Shown here piece after piece: positions 40,916-48,819 of a stretch of DNA of 49,604 nt (positions are counted from its first letter, which is position 1; each line of letters starts with the position of its first letter). The notes under the pieces are model-generated. The model searched no databases. It was not told the origin of the DNA and worked only from the letters and a program-made list of their open reading frames with translations. The DNA comes from a virus. The stretch spans positions 1 to 49,604 of the IMG/VR virus record IMGVR_UViG_3300045017_000039. One strand, 5' to 3'. The position numbers and the translations under genes were made by a program.

Positions 40916-41238
40916 GAAATTCAGGTAAATATTATAAGATAAAAACAAAAAAATGGTTTTTGGGTAAAGGATATTTCTGTGAATATCTTGAAAAGAATCA
41001 AACTATCTTTAATAAAAAGACAGGAAAAATTATCTTTATTAAACGAGATATTGCTGGGGCAGATGGACTAGCCATGAATAAAGATGAAATAATTTTCTGG
41101 AATTCTAAATCAGGACACGCTAATATTAAACAAGGTATTGAGGAATTTCAGAAGTATCCCTATCCTGGATATGTTAAGCGTTGGATTGTGAAGTGGATCC
41201 CCAGGAAGGCGGAACCTGAGGTGGTGATAATAGCATGA
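40912..41238 (+). CDS. putative PD-(D/E)XK-like small nuclease
   Basis: 108 residues. 'GADGLAMNKDEIIFWNSKSG' followed by 'KQGIEEFQKYP' resembles VRR-NUC/resolvase-type cores (acidic residue, then W-x-S-K), though the usual (E/Q)xK reads SK. Four-base overlaps on both sides. Could be a Holliday-junction resolvase-like enzyme. Confidence 0.45.
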   Translation: MRNSGKYYKIKTKKWFLGKGYFCEYLEKNQTIFNKKTGKIIFIKRDIAGADGLAMNKDEIIFWNSKSGHANIKQGIEEFQKYPYPGYVKRWIVKWIPRKAEPEVVIIA

Positions 41239-41705
41239 ACCAAACCTTGATGGGTACTATTATGTTAGGACAGGCTATCATACTTGCTGTTGGGTGTTGG
41301 TTTTATATGTGGGGTGGACGGGATGGCAAGTGGAAAAGGAGATTTATCGGTTCGTTGATATGTTCAATGGCTCTTTGGATTGGGTTAATCTTCTCTGGGA
41401 AGTTTGAATGGTGGGCGTTAGGTGTTTATCCTTTACTAATCATAGCCTTTTCGTTAGGTTACGGTAGTGACATACAAATAAAAAAGATTATTAAAAGATT
41501 AATAATCTCTTTATATGTAAGTCTAACCGGATTATTGTTATGTTTGATTTATGGTGGATCTAGTTGGAATATTTTGCCCTTGCAGATATTGATAGCGTTG
41601 GGGAGCGTTTGGCTGGGTGTCAAGAACCCAGCCCAGGCTCCTGTTGAGGAATTTTTCGTGTGCTTACTATTGACAGAATGTTTATTACTTTATCCGTGGA
41701 TCTAA
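41235..41705 (+). CDS. polytopic membrane protein
   Basis: 156 residues with about five transmembrane helices (starting near 8, 37, 55, 90, 118). It ends four bases into the convergent leftward gene. No family recognised; phage membrane proteins here may alter host uptake or exclude superinfection. Last gene of the rightward operon. Confidence 0.65.
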   Translation: MNQTLMGTIMLGQAIILAVGCWFYMWGGRDGKWKRRFIGSLICSMALWIGLIFSGKFEWWALGVYPLLIIAFSLGYGSDIQIKKIIKRLIISLYVSLTGLLLCLIYGGSSWNILPLQILIALGSVWLGVKNPAQAPVEEFFVCLLLTECLLLYPWI

Positions 41706-41917
41706 AGTTTATCAAATACCAACTTGCGTGATGTTGGACTTGGCGGGGGTACTCGATTGTGCCTTACCCAACCGAGAAAATATTTATCAAGATGCTTACA
41801 TTGTCTCTTTTTTTTCCAAGCCCAACACTCGCAATAGATAACTCCATCTCCACCTTCTATGATTTTATATGACTTTCCAGGGTGGGATTCGCTTTCAAAT
41901 TCCTGTAGAATTTTCAT
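41702..41917 (-). CDS. SWIM-type zinc finger protein
   Basis: Seventy-one residues from the ATG at 41917, with AAAGGAG upstream; a longer in-frame start at 42007 is less likely. 'YCECWAWKKKRQCKHLDKYF' is a CxCx(n)CxH SWIM finger, typically a DNA- or protein-binding module. Tail-to-tail overlap of four bases with the rightward membrane gene. Confidence 0.7.
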   Translation of the reverse strand: MKILQEFESESHPGKSYKIIEGGDGVIYCECWAWKKKRQCKHLDKYFLGWVRHNRVPPPSPTSRKLVFDKL

Positions 41918-42000
41918 TTTTTTCTCCTTTTGATTTTCTTTTTGAGTTGGCGTATGGTTATTTTGATTCTCATCATTTTGATTGGAATTTTTATGCTCAT
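41914..42000 (-). CDS. 28-residue very basic peptide
   Basis: Reads MSIKIPIKMMRIKITIRQLK..., start overlapping the upstream stop (ATGA) and stop overlapping the SWIM start (ATGA). GGAGG sits seven bases upstream. A competing reading is one longer SWIM protein from 42007. Coupling is good evidence, size is against it. Confidence 0.4.
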   Translation of the reverse strand: MSIKIPIKMMRIKITIRQLKKKIKRRKK

Positions 42001-42227
42001 TTTCCATCCTCCTCCACTCTCTTTATTATCGTTGGACTTACATTCTTCCAACACCCAGGACATACTACCATGCTTCCGCGTGTTTCCCATTGTCTACGGT
42101 TATGTATTCCTTTTCCCAGTATCATTCTAGTTATTCTGAATTGTTGTTTTCTTATTGGTGTTTGGCATACATCACAACCCTTGATTTTCACAACAACATA
42201 CTTTTTTATTTTTCTTGTCAATAACAT
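41997..42227 (-). CDS. zinc-knuckle protein
   Basis: Seventy-six residues. 'GCDVCQTPIRKQQFRITRM' and 'VVCPGCWKNVSPTIIKRV' make a CxxC...CxxC knuckle with basic helices, suggesting nucleic-acid binding. It is the first gene after a structured leader (42245-42332) and has GGAGGAA upstream. Confidence 0.65.
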   Translation of the reverse strand: MLLTRKIKKYVVVKIKGCDVCQTPIRKQQFRITRMILGKGIHNRRQWETRGSMVVCPGCWKNVSPTIIKRVEEDGK

Positions 42228-42244
42228 ACTTCCTCCAGCTTGGC

Positions 42245-42332
42245 AAAGCTTTCTATGAAAACCAGTTACGATTATTTGTTATCCAACCAAATAATCTACG
42301 TCTCAGCTCCGCTTCGTTTCATAGAAAGCTTT
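42245..42332 (-). promoter_or_regulatory. long-stem structured leader
   Basis: A perfect 16-base stem pairs 42245-42260 with 42317-42332 (AAAGCTTTCTATGAAA and its complement). Inside it a nine-base stem pairs 42270-42278 with 42288-42296. Pairing continues outward with GCTTGGC/GCCCAGC-type complementarity around a bulge. No T-run follows on the leftward strand. It ends beside the ribosome site GGAGGA of the zinc-knuckle gene, so translational control or a stability element is likely. Confidence 0.65.
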
Positions 42333-42347
42333 CGTGCCCAGCTTCCG

Positions 42348-43010
42348 TCAAACTCTTTTTAATTTCTTTCCACCCGTTTGCGTTTGTATCGTTGATACTG
42401 CTTCAGGGATACCTTCCTGAATGTGCTGGAATATTTTTTCTTCCTTAAAGACACCTATCTCTAATCCCCATCTCGTTCCGTTGATTTTAATAGCCCTAAC
42501 ATATCCATCTCCGGCCATAAATCCCTTAGAGGATGTGTTGAATTCTCCTCTCGCTACCACCTGATTGGCATCCAGATATTCCCATAGTTTTCTCATCTGG
42601 TATAAGTTTGCCTTGATTGCTTTATCTTTTTCAAAATCTTTCTTCATACCATTATCATCTGGAAAGACCTCATAATATGCTGAAATTACATACCTATCAG
42701 TGTAGTTTTGTATCGGTTGGAACCCCTCAATCTCAAATACTTTGGTTTGTTGAATTTCCTGAACCTGTTCCCCTTGGTAAGTAAATACCAACTCTCCCTT
42801 GGAATAGAACTGACCAACATCATCAACCCATCTGCGTTGGGTATCTCCCGGCTGGAGAACTTTATTCTGATAGACTAATCTTTCTTTGACCACTTTACCG
42901 TTGGGTGCTTTTGCCTCAATATCAGGTTTTTCCCCTTTGGCCAGGTTTTCATAACGAACATTAAAGTTTAAACTATTTTGTTTATCTACTATCTGTAACT
43001 TATAAGCCAT
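42348..43010 (-). CDS. unknown protein with a Ku-like sequence pattern
   Basis: 220 residues. The pattern 'GELVFTYQGE ... KVFEIEGFQPIQNYTDRYVI', then 'YYEVFP', and later 'QVVARGEFNTSS' with a closing 'WGLEIGVFKEE' echoes the order of bacterial Ku cores (beta-barrel, then RVxIAxxxxR-like strand). Some mycobacteriophages encode Ku for end joining, and an ATP-dependent ligase lies in the same operon here. But identity looks low and the start of the Ku fold is not obvious. An alternative is an unrelated structural protein. Confidence 0.4.
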   Translation of the reverse strand: MAYKLQIVDKQNSLNFNVRYENLAKGEKPDIEAKAPNGKVVKERLVYQNKVLQPGDTQRRWVDDVGQFYSKGELVFTYQGEQVQEIQQTKVFEIEGFQPIQNYTDRYVISAYYEVFPDDNGMKKDFEKDKAIKANLYQMRKLWEYLDANQVVARGEFNTSSKGFMAGDGYVRAIKINGTRWGLEIGVFKEEKIFQHIQEGIPEAVSTIQTQTGGKKLKRV

Positions 43011-43011
43011 A

Positions 43012-44514
43012 TTAACCTCCTAACAACTGCATTATTACTTCCAACAATACTAATTCAGCATTTTCTCCAACCAGGATATTATTGTCGCCTATAATTTTCT
43101 TTACAAAAGCTCCTTGTAGTTCTGCATCTATTCCTATAATCATACACTTTACTTCGCTGTTCTTTTTTATTATTAGATTTTGCATATCTTCTATCTCGCG
43201 ATTGTCCACTAGACCATCAGTAAAGACTATAATTAACTTATTACCATCGATCTCAAACTCATTACTGATTTTTTCCATAACCCCCTCAAACGCTAGATAA
43301 AGATTAGTACCACCGCAAGGCCAGTATTCATCAGCCCAAGTTTCTTTGTTATAGGCAATAGGATTAGTATTAAATCCACTAATATCCCAATTCACATCTA
43401 TCCCTTCAGCCTGTCTCACCTCCTCTAAAATATTAATTAAACTCTTGACGCATTTTATTACGACACTATGCTTAGATTGATTATCTAAAAGATTACTCAT
43501 CATAGAACCACTAGCGTCCAAGAGAATTAGTATTTTTGATTTCTTTCTTTTCACTATTTTGTCATTATAGAATAATTCTTCTATGTCCCCGGTGTGGAAA
43601 CTTATTAGATTATCAGTGTTTAGAATTAGTCCATTGTCTATTATTTTTTGTTCTTTAATATCTAATAGATCTTTAAATCTTTGCTTGGTTAATTCCCCTA
43701 AAGCTAACGATCCTATCTCGGAGCTACCCACTTTTGCATTAGGATCTATCTCCCATAATTTATTGGTAGAGAAATAACCTCCAAGGATAATTCCTTTTTC
43801 TTCTCTTCCTTGCTTGTCCTTTTCTTCTTCCTTCTTATTTTGTTTTGCCTGTCCCCGAGTTTGTTCCTTATCTTGTTCTCCCCCTTCAGAATTTTCTCCA
43901 TTTTCATCAGGAATTTCTTCTGGTTTACTTTGAGAATCTAGATTATATTTCCTCATTAATTCTTTTATGATTTCCTTGGCTTGAGAATAGTTCTCTGCGT
44001 TTAGGGCATTTTCACATTCCCACATTTTGCTGGCTGTTTCGGCTTGGCGTATTTTTTCTTCTTCATTAATTTCGTTAAACAGATATTTAACCATTCCCTC
44101 GTTGTCTAAAATACCTTGCATTAAATCTCTACATAATAAGGATAGATTTTCATACTGTTCTTTCGTTATCATGGTTCTTTCGTAAAGTTTTTCATAGAAC
44201 CCTATAATGTTTGGCAGGATATCAAAGTTCTTTCTATCTATCCTGACATCTTCGATGGCGTTTAGAATAAGATGCTCTGTTTCATTATCTATAAGCTCTT
44301 TTATCGGAAGTTTCTTTGTGTGTCTTATGTGGGCCGCTTCGTGCATTAATATAGCTAGGGCTGCTTCAGCATTCTCTGTCTTTATATTGTTAGGAAGATA
44401 GATTGTGTTAGTCTTTATATCGGTTGTCGGTGAAACGTTGGGTTGAAAGACCACATTTATTCCTAATTCTTTGCCTATCCACTTGGCAATTATCTCATAA
44501 GTTCTTAAGTTCAT
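43012..44514 (-). CDS. CobT/VWA-domain protein with metallopeptidase motif
   Basis: 500 residues. N-terminal 'LMHEAAHIRHT' gives a zinc HExxH at H58-H62 with E88 in 'NAIEDVRID' as a candidate third ligand. An acidic Gln/Glu/Lys linker (about 190-240) follows, then a von Willebrand A domain with MIDAS D333-x-S335-x-S337 ('LLDASGSM') and 'IVFTDGL'. Proteins of this build are chaperone partners of MoxR AAA+ ATPases, one gene upstream here. The pair probably inserts metal or remodels a target complex. Confidence 0.82.
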   Translation of the reverse strand: MNLRTYEIIAKWIGKELGINVVFQPNVSPTTDIKTNTIYLPNNIKTENAEAALAILMHEAAHIRHTKKLPIKELIDNETEHLILNAIEDVRIDRKNFDILPNIIGFYEKLYERTMITKEQYENLSLLCRDLMQGILDNEGMVKYLFNEINEEEKIRQAETASKMWECENALNAENYSQAKEIIKELMRKYNLDSQSKPEEIPDENGENSEGGEQDKEQTRGQAKQNKKEEEKDKQGREEKGIILGGYFSTNKLWEIDPNAKVGSSEIGSLALGELTKQRFKDLLDIKEQKIIDNGLILNTDNLISFHTGDIEELFYNDKIVKRKKSKILILLDASGSMMSNLLDNQSKHSVVIKCVKSLINILEEVRQAEGIDVNWDISGFNTNPIAYNKETWADEYWPCGGTNLYLAFEGVMEKISNEFEIDGNKLIIVFTDGLVDNREIEDMQNLIIKKNSEVKCMIIGIDAELQGAFVKKIIGDNNILVGENAELVLLEVIMQLLGG

Positions 44515-44525
44515 TCACTCCTCCT

Positions 44526-45686
44526 TTAATCTATTTCTTCCGCTTTCCAAGTTGCATTTATCAATACCGTTATACTTTCTTTGGCCTTTGGTTGACTCAC
44601 AGCATCTAGCATGCCTGATAAACCCACTTCAACGGCACTCTTTAACGGTAATCCATGGAGCCACAGGTCAATTACACTGTTTAATTGCCTGATTGAAATA
44701 TCTATTGGCAGATCATTTCGTTGGATTAACTCAATCACCTCGAAATAAAATGCTGCGAACTTTTCAACATCAGTTGCTATTAATCCTGGAAATCGTTTGG
44801 CTATAGCCTTCTTAATCTGTGACTTTGTAAATTCTGGGTAGGTAATAAACACACATCTGCCCAGAAAATTAGCTGGTTTGATGTTACCGCCGATATACTT
44901 TTGTCCTTTAGGATTCATAGCGAAACCCACCTTGCAATCAGGATGTAGCTTATAAATCTTACCTTTGCCATCATCAGCGTCTTTAATAAATAATTCTCTG
45001 TTCTGTAACAATGCGTGGAAATCATAAGTATAAGTATTACTAGTTGCATTAATCTCATCAAAAAGCATCACGCCTGGATGTTGAATTGCCTGAGTCATCA
45101 GAGATTCCTTGAACTTTACCGTTCCGTTCTCAATGGTTTTATCGCCGAACAATTTTTGTAGTTTCATATCCTCATAACAGGAGAACAGATAGAATGGTAA
45201 GCCCTGTTTATAAGCATAATAGGCATGTCCATAAGTTTTTCCCGTTCCCTGCTTACCTTGAGTCAACGGATAGATTGTTTTCTTTGGTCCTTGGAGATTA
45301 TACGCAGAGGCTAACAGTTTATCGATATCTCTTTCTATATAATCTTCAAAGTCTTTTTCTTCGGGAATATATTTTTTTAATTCTTCTGGAATCTCATAAG
45401 TTCTTATAGCAATAGTGGTACTTAACAATTCTCGTTTGGATTTTTCTTCTGTAGTTGCAGTACTAGCTGGAGATACTGGTTCTACCCTTACTTTTCCGCC
45501 AACGCTTACCCCAGAAAGTGGTTTACCCATCACGATAAATCTTCCCCTTATCGTTGACTCATCCAGGGTGATTCCATATTTCTTTTTTAATTCATCAGCA
45601 ATTTGCCAGGCTTTTACTTTGGTTCCATTTATTTCCAACGCATTTCTTATTTCTTCTAATTGTTCATTGCTTACTTGGCTCACCAC
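44526..45686 (-). CDS. MoxR/CobS-type AAA+ ATPase
   Basis: 386 residues. N-terminal HTH-like domain (about 8-55, 'KVKAWQIADELKKKYGITLD'); Walker A 'GKQGTGKT' (144-151), Walker B 'VMLFDEI' (D210/E211), sensor N in 'FAMNPKG', and an arginine in 'FLGRCVF'. A GTG start is used, six bases after GGAGG; a second GTG follows. MoxR plus VWA protein pairs are known in bacteria and some phages. Target unknown; no cobalamin gene is near. Confidence 0.85.
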   Translation of the reverse strand: MVSQVSNEQLEEIRNALEINGTKVKAWQIADELKKKYGITLDESTIRGRFIVMGKPLSGVSVGGKVRVEPVSPASTATTEEKSKRELLSTTIAIRTYEIPEELKKYIPEEKDFEDYIERDIDKLLASAYNLQGPKKTIYPLTQGKQGTGKTYGHAYYAYKQGLPFYLFSCYEDMKLQKLFGDKTIENGTVKFKESLMTQAIQHPGVMLFDEINATSNTYTYDFHALLQNRELFIKDADDGKGKIYKLHPDCKVGFAMNPKGQKYIGGNIKPANFLGRCVFITYPEFTKSQIKKAIAKRFPGLIATDVEKFAAFYFEVIELIQRNDLPIDISIRQLNSVIDLWLHGLPLKSAVEVGLSGMLDAVSQPKAKESITVLINATWKAEEID

Positions 45687-45930
45687 GCTCCACCTCCTTG
45701 CGTTCCTCTTTCGCTACTGTTCCCCACACATAATATTGCAAGGCCTCCCAGGCTTTAGTTCCTTTTGTTCCCTTAATTATCTTTACCAAACCCGCGTTAG
45801 TCATAATATCAATACCAATAAGTTTCCTTCCTTGTTCAAGATAACTTAGAATTTCATTGGTATCTACCATGATACGGTAAACCTTATGTCCTTTAGCCGT
45901 TGTCTTTGCAAAGGCATTAGATATCTTCAT
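45664..45930 (-). CDS. small protein overlapping the MoxR gene
   Basis: Eighty-eight residues; a beta-alpha pattern with a basic C-terminal tail that lies 23 bases over the MoxR start. GGAGGTG upstream. No family recognised; could be an adaptor of the ATPase. Confidence 0.5.
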   Translation of the reverse strand: MKISNAFAKTTAKGHKVYRIMVDTNEILSYLEQGRKLIGIDIMTNAGLVKIIKGTKGTKAWEALQYYVWGTVAKEERKEVERGEPSKQ

Positions 45931-46270
45931 TTTTTCTCACCTCCTCTTTATATTTCTTTATCTCCACAGGATCATCACTTTGAATTAACAACTCATCAAT
46001 CTTTTCTATTTCTGGAAGGTTGTTCGCTAGATTTCGCTGCGTTTCTCGTATCTTCCTAATAATTTCTTCTTCTGTTGTGTTATCAGGAATAACAAAACCA
46101 TAAAATTCCTTTCTGTCGTTTGAATCGTGCATCTTTTTATCCCGATAATATCTAAATCTTCCTTCTCCTTTCCATTTATTTTTAGTTCGTTTCACACTGC
46201 ACATAAAATTTCCCGTCGGCCACATAATTGTCCAGATACCCAAAACATAATCGTTTTCTTTCATTTCCAT
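45917..46270 (-). CDS. early protein of unknown function
   Basis: 117 residues. N-terminal strands ('DYVLGIWTIMWPTGNFMCSV') and a long charged C-terminal helix ending over the next gene's start. GGAGGGAG upstream. No family recognised. Confidence 0.55.
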   Translation of the reverse strand: MEMKENDYVLGIWTIMWPTGNFMCSVKRTKNKWKGEGRFRYYRDKKMHDSNDRKEFYGFVIPDNTTEEEIIRKIRETQRNLANNLPEIEKIDELLIQSDDPVEIKKYKEEVRKNEDI

Positions 46271-46279
46271 AACTCCCTC

Positions 46280-47062
46280 CTACACTTTCTTAATAAAGAC
46301 AGGGTGTCTTAATCCTCCGCCATCTAGTATGCCCTGGTACTCTACCTCTACCCTATCCCCTATCTTTAACGCTGTCTTGTCTTTATTACAAACCTTTAAT
46401 CCATTTATCTTGTTTCCTTTAGGGCTATCAACTTTAATCTCTACCCGTTCTTTTACTGGATCAATACCAACGATTTCAAACTCAGATCTATCTTTCACTT
46501 TAATCTTTACCCAATCAACAGCACCTGAGCTTGGTAGAGAGCCGTTGATATTTTTTACCACTATTCCTTCATAACCTTCCTTTTTAATCCTTGCATAATA
46601 GTCCATCATTTCCTCGTAATTTTCAACATATTCACAGGGAATTACAAGATGATTATCGTTGAAAGGTAAGTTCAATAACATTTCCTTTCTGTCTATTAAT
46701 GGGTTGGTAATTACACTTTCATTATCATACCACAGCAAATCATAGGCCCTGAAATGGAGATGATCTTCGTTGTCCTTAGCAGATAGTAACTTATAAAGAT
46801 CGTTGGCATAGCCATAATCATAGACAAGTTCACCCATGATAGACACTTTCTTGTCGGTGGGACAGATATTATCTACCCAAATTCCTTTTCTAGCGGTTCC
46901 ATATTTATTCAGAAGCATAGCCTTATCCGTGTTCCAATTAATATACAGAATGTTGGCTTCTCCATCTAGTTTCTTCTCAGCAAAGGCAGGATAAATTATC
47001 TGTTTTATGTTTCCTCTAAAGCTCGGAATAAATATCGATGAAATCTGCTTCGATATCTCCAT
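46280..47062 (-). CDS. ATP-dependent DNA ligase
   Basis: 260 residues from ATG 47062. Motif I 'EKKLDGEA' with adenylated Lys31, motif III 'IMGELVYDYG', motif IV 'EGIVVKN', motif V 'WVKIKVKD', then an OB-fold C-domain with 'LKIGDRVEVEYQG'. All motifs are intact, so it should seal nicks. The small size resembles phage minimal ligases. Whether it works with the Ku-like protein is open. The start is inside the upstream zinc gene; an in-frame start at 47122 is rejected. Confidence 0.88.
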   Translation of the reverse strand: MEISKQISSIFIPSFRGNIKQIIYPAFAEKKLDGEANILYINWNTDKAMLLNKYGTARKGIWVDNICPTDKKVSIMGELVYDYGYANDLYKLLSAKDNEDHLHFRAYDLLWYDNESVITNPLIDRKEMLLNLPFNDNHLVIPCEYVENYEEMMDYYARIKKEGYEGIVVKNINGSLPSSGAVDWVKIKVKDRSEFEIVGIDPVKERVEIKVDSPKGNKINGLKVCNKDKTALKIGDRVEVEYQGILDGGGLRHPVFIKKV

Positions 47063-47162
47063 AGTCCACCATCCTTCCACACCAAGGACACCACTCGCTC
47101 TCTTCATCCTCAAATATATCAAGAATTATCTCATTACTTCCACAGAATGGACAATTTTTCAT
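47016..47162 (-). CDS. zinc-finger mini-protein
   Basis: 48 residues: 'NCPFCGSNEIIL' and 'EWCPWCGRMVDYGD', a CxxC-CxxC ribbon like Lar-type phage anti-restriction proteins and small host zinc proteins. It overlaps the ligase start by 47 bases and follows an ATGA-coupled helical mini-gene. Confidence 0.65.
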   Translation of the reverse strand: MKNCPFCGSNEIILDIFEDEESEWCPWCGRMVDYGDIEADFIDIYSEL

Positions 47163-47302
47163 AGTTCTCTATCTCCCCACTGTTCTGCTTCTTCAACGTC
47201 CCCCAATACTATCTTCTCTAGTTCTGCTACCTGTCTTTTTAGAATTTCTATTTCTTCAAACAATATCCTGAACTGACCGTCTATCTCATCAAAATTCAAC
47301 AT
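47159..47302 (-). CDS. 47-residue coiled-coil peptide
   Basis: Reads MLNFDEIDGQFRILFEEIEI..., heptad-like Leu/Ile/Glu, coupled (ATGA) to the zinc mini-gene. AAAGGAGGTG upstream. Function unknown. Confidence 0.55.
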   Translation of the reverse strand: MLNFDEIDGQFRILFEEIEILKRQVAELEKIVLGDVEEAEQWGDREL

Positions 47303-47305
47303 TTT

Positions 47306-47371
47306 TCACCTCCTTTTTATCGCATACATACTTGGAATTGCCCTGATTTCGTCAATTTTAGTCCCTTCCAT
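47306..47371 (-). CDS. 21-residue peptide frame
   Basis: MEGTKIDEIRAIPSMYAIKR-type sequence with poly-G ribosome site. Its 3' end carries the ribosome site (AAAGGAGG) of the next gene. Uncertain. Confidence 0.3.
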   Translation of the reverse strand: MEGTKIDEIRAIPSMYAIKRR

Positions 47372-47401
47372 TTTACCCCCCCCTTCTTTATTCTGTTAAC
47401 A

Positions 47402-47626
47402 TTATTTAACCCCTAAAGGCATATATTTTGGGTTATACCTTGTGCCTTTCATTGTTTCTTTGTTTCTGCGTCTTTCTACCCACTGTCTAAACCTTAACAT
47501 ATCAAATCTTGGATTATCATTAGCGAAAATTTCTTCCAGAAAATTCATTAGTTTAATTCTATCCTCATTGTTAGGGATTAAACTAATTGCATCAGCGAAT
47601 AACTGATAATCCTTTTTGCCCATCAT
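47402..47626 (-). CDS. conserved phage mini-protein
   Basis: 74 residues. 'FADAISLIPNNEDRIKLMNF' and 'NPRFDMLRFRQWVERRR' is a pattern I have seen in small early phage proteins (NPRFDxxRFxxW). Two start codons adjacent; AAGGAGG upstream. Unknown function. Confidence 0.6.
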   Translation of the reverse strand: MMGKKDYQLFADAISLIPNNEDRIKLMNFLEEIFANDNPRFDMLRFRQWVERRRNKETMKGTRYNPKYMPLGVK

Positions 47627-47644
47627 TTTAAATCACCTCCTTTT

Positions 47645-47854
47645 TTAAATTTCAATCAAACCCTCATCTAATAAACGTTGACACGTTCTCCCAAAAAATC
47701 CTTGTAATTGTAAATGTAATTTTTTATCGTAAATATATTGCCACGCTGTTAGTTGTTCCTTTTCGCTTGCCCCTTCTCCTTCACAAAACCCCTCTGCAAT
47801 TGCTGTTGCCAAATATGGAGTCAATTTTTTATAAAATTTTGTTTTACGGTACAT
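47645..47854 (-). CDS. conserved phage mini-protein
   Basis: 69 residues ending 'AWQYIYDKKLHLQLQGFFGR' and 'TCQRLLDEGLIEI'. The 'AWQYL-LQGWFGR-AxxLI-EGLI' arrangement is common in phages without assigned function. Ribosome site AAAGGAGG. Confidence 0.65.
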   Translation of the reverse strand: MYRKTKFYKKLTPYLATAIAEGFCEGEGASEKEQLTAWQYIYDKKLHLQLQGFFGRTCQRLLDEGLIEI

Positions 47855-47855
47855 T

Positions 47856-48017
47856 TTACCTCCTTTTTAAATTAGCCATTGTTTCATCGGGTTCATAAGT
47901 ATCAGGGACACACCAAGCACACACATTTAAGGGTATGGGTGGCGTATCTTCCTCCTCCTTAAACCAACACCTGTAAAGTTCATTAGTTATTCTGCCACAC
48001 AATTGACAGCGTTTCAT
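47856..48017 (-). CDS. zinc-ribbon mini-protein
   Basis: 53 residues: 'RCQLCGRITNELYRC' and 'NVCAWCVPDTYEPDETMANL', a CxxC...CxxC ribbon. ATGA overlap with the upstream gene. One of about eleven small zinc-ribbon proteins in this window. Confidence 0.6.
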   Translation of the reverse strand: MKRCQLCGRITNELYRCWFKEEEDTPPIPLNVCAWCVPDTYEPDETMANLKRR

Positions 48018-48310
48018 ACAAACTCCCCCAATCTTTCTTCGTTCAACATAAAGTCTTTTATTGTTTTTATTATTCCATTTACCAATAGAATATAATTCTC
48101 TTTATCTATTTTTCCTATCTTTGCTGCACTAAAAGTAATGATCTCTAGGGCTTCTACCAAACAAGTTGTGAGTAGGGATGTTATCTCGCTATTGGTTGCA
48201 GTTAATTCTCCCTGAGCCGATTTGTCCATGCCCAATTTTAATGTTTCATGAATCGCGTTCTTCAGTCGTGTTCTAAGTAGATATTTTAAAGGTTCCAGTT
48301 CTTCTTTCAT
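48014..48310 (-). CDS. small helical protein
   Basis: 98 residues, all helical, acidic ('ALEIITFSAAKIGKIDKENY'). Coupled at both ends. No family recognised. Confidence 0.55.
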   Translation of the reverse strand: MKEELEPLKYLLRTRLKNAIHETLKLGMDKSAQGELTATNSEITSLLTTCLVEALEIITFSAAKIGKIDKENYILLVNGIIKTIKDFMLNEERLGEFV

Positions 48311-48546
48311 TTTTCTTCCTCCTTCCTTAAAGACAAATATTCTTCATACTCAGCCTCGCCAGTCATCCAACCAATCCAACGTTCTATCATTTCGTGTCCG
48401 CTTAGATTATCTTCTTCATCCCAACGTCCTTTCTCACGGTTAAACCGGAGAAATCTTAACCAACTACCATACTGATCAAACTGGAACATAAGTTTATACT
48501 CTGTTCCGTGAATATCCTGATAAACAGCCATTTCTATTTCTGCCAT
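48307..48546 (-). CDS. small beta-rich protein
   Basis: 79 residues from ATG 48546 (AGGAGGTG upstream; an extended start at 48597 is rejected). 'VYQDIHGTEYKLMFQFDQYG' then acidic helix. Four-base overlap with the next gene. Unknown function. Confidence 0.6.
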   Translation of the reverse strand: MAEIEMAVYQDIHGTEYKLMFQFDQYGSWLRFLRFNREKGRWDEEDNLSGHEMIERWIGWMTGEAEYEEYLSLRKEEEK

Positions 48547-48556
48547 CTTACACCTC

Positions 48557-48805
48557 CTACCAGTTTTCTCCCCACTGATCACTATATTTCTCTTCAACGC
48601 TAACTCTAGCCAACTCAGCCACTATATTCTGCATATTTTCCAGCTTCTTTTGGTCGGGCCATGGAACATCTTTCTCTGCCATTTCATACCTGGTTATCAA
48701 TGCATCACATATTTTATATGCCAGCATTATTAAAGTATTCTTTGATACCTCTTTGTTCTTCAATACCTCACTGCCCTCTAATATACTTAATACCTGTAAC
48801 AACAT
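48557..48805 (-). CDS. small helical protein
   Basis: 82 residues, helical. ATG 48805 is eight bases after GGAGG; a GTG three codons earlier abuts the ribosome site and is unlikely. No family recognised. Confidence 0.55.
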   Translation of the reverse strand: MLLQVLSILEGSEVLKNKEVSKNTLIMLAYKICDALITRYEMAEKDVPWPDQKKLENMQNIVAELARVSVEEKYSDQWGENW

Positions 48806-48819
48806 CTTACTCACCTCCT

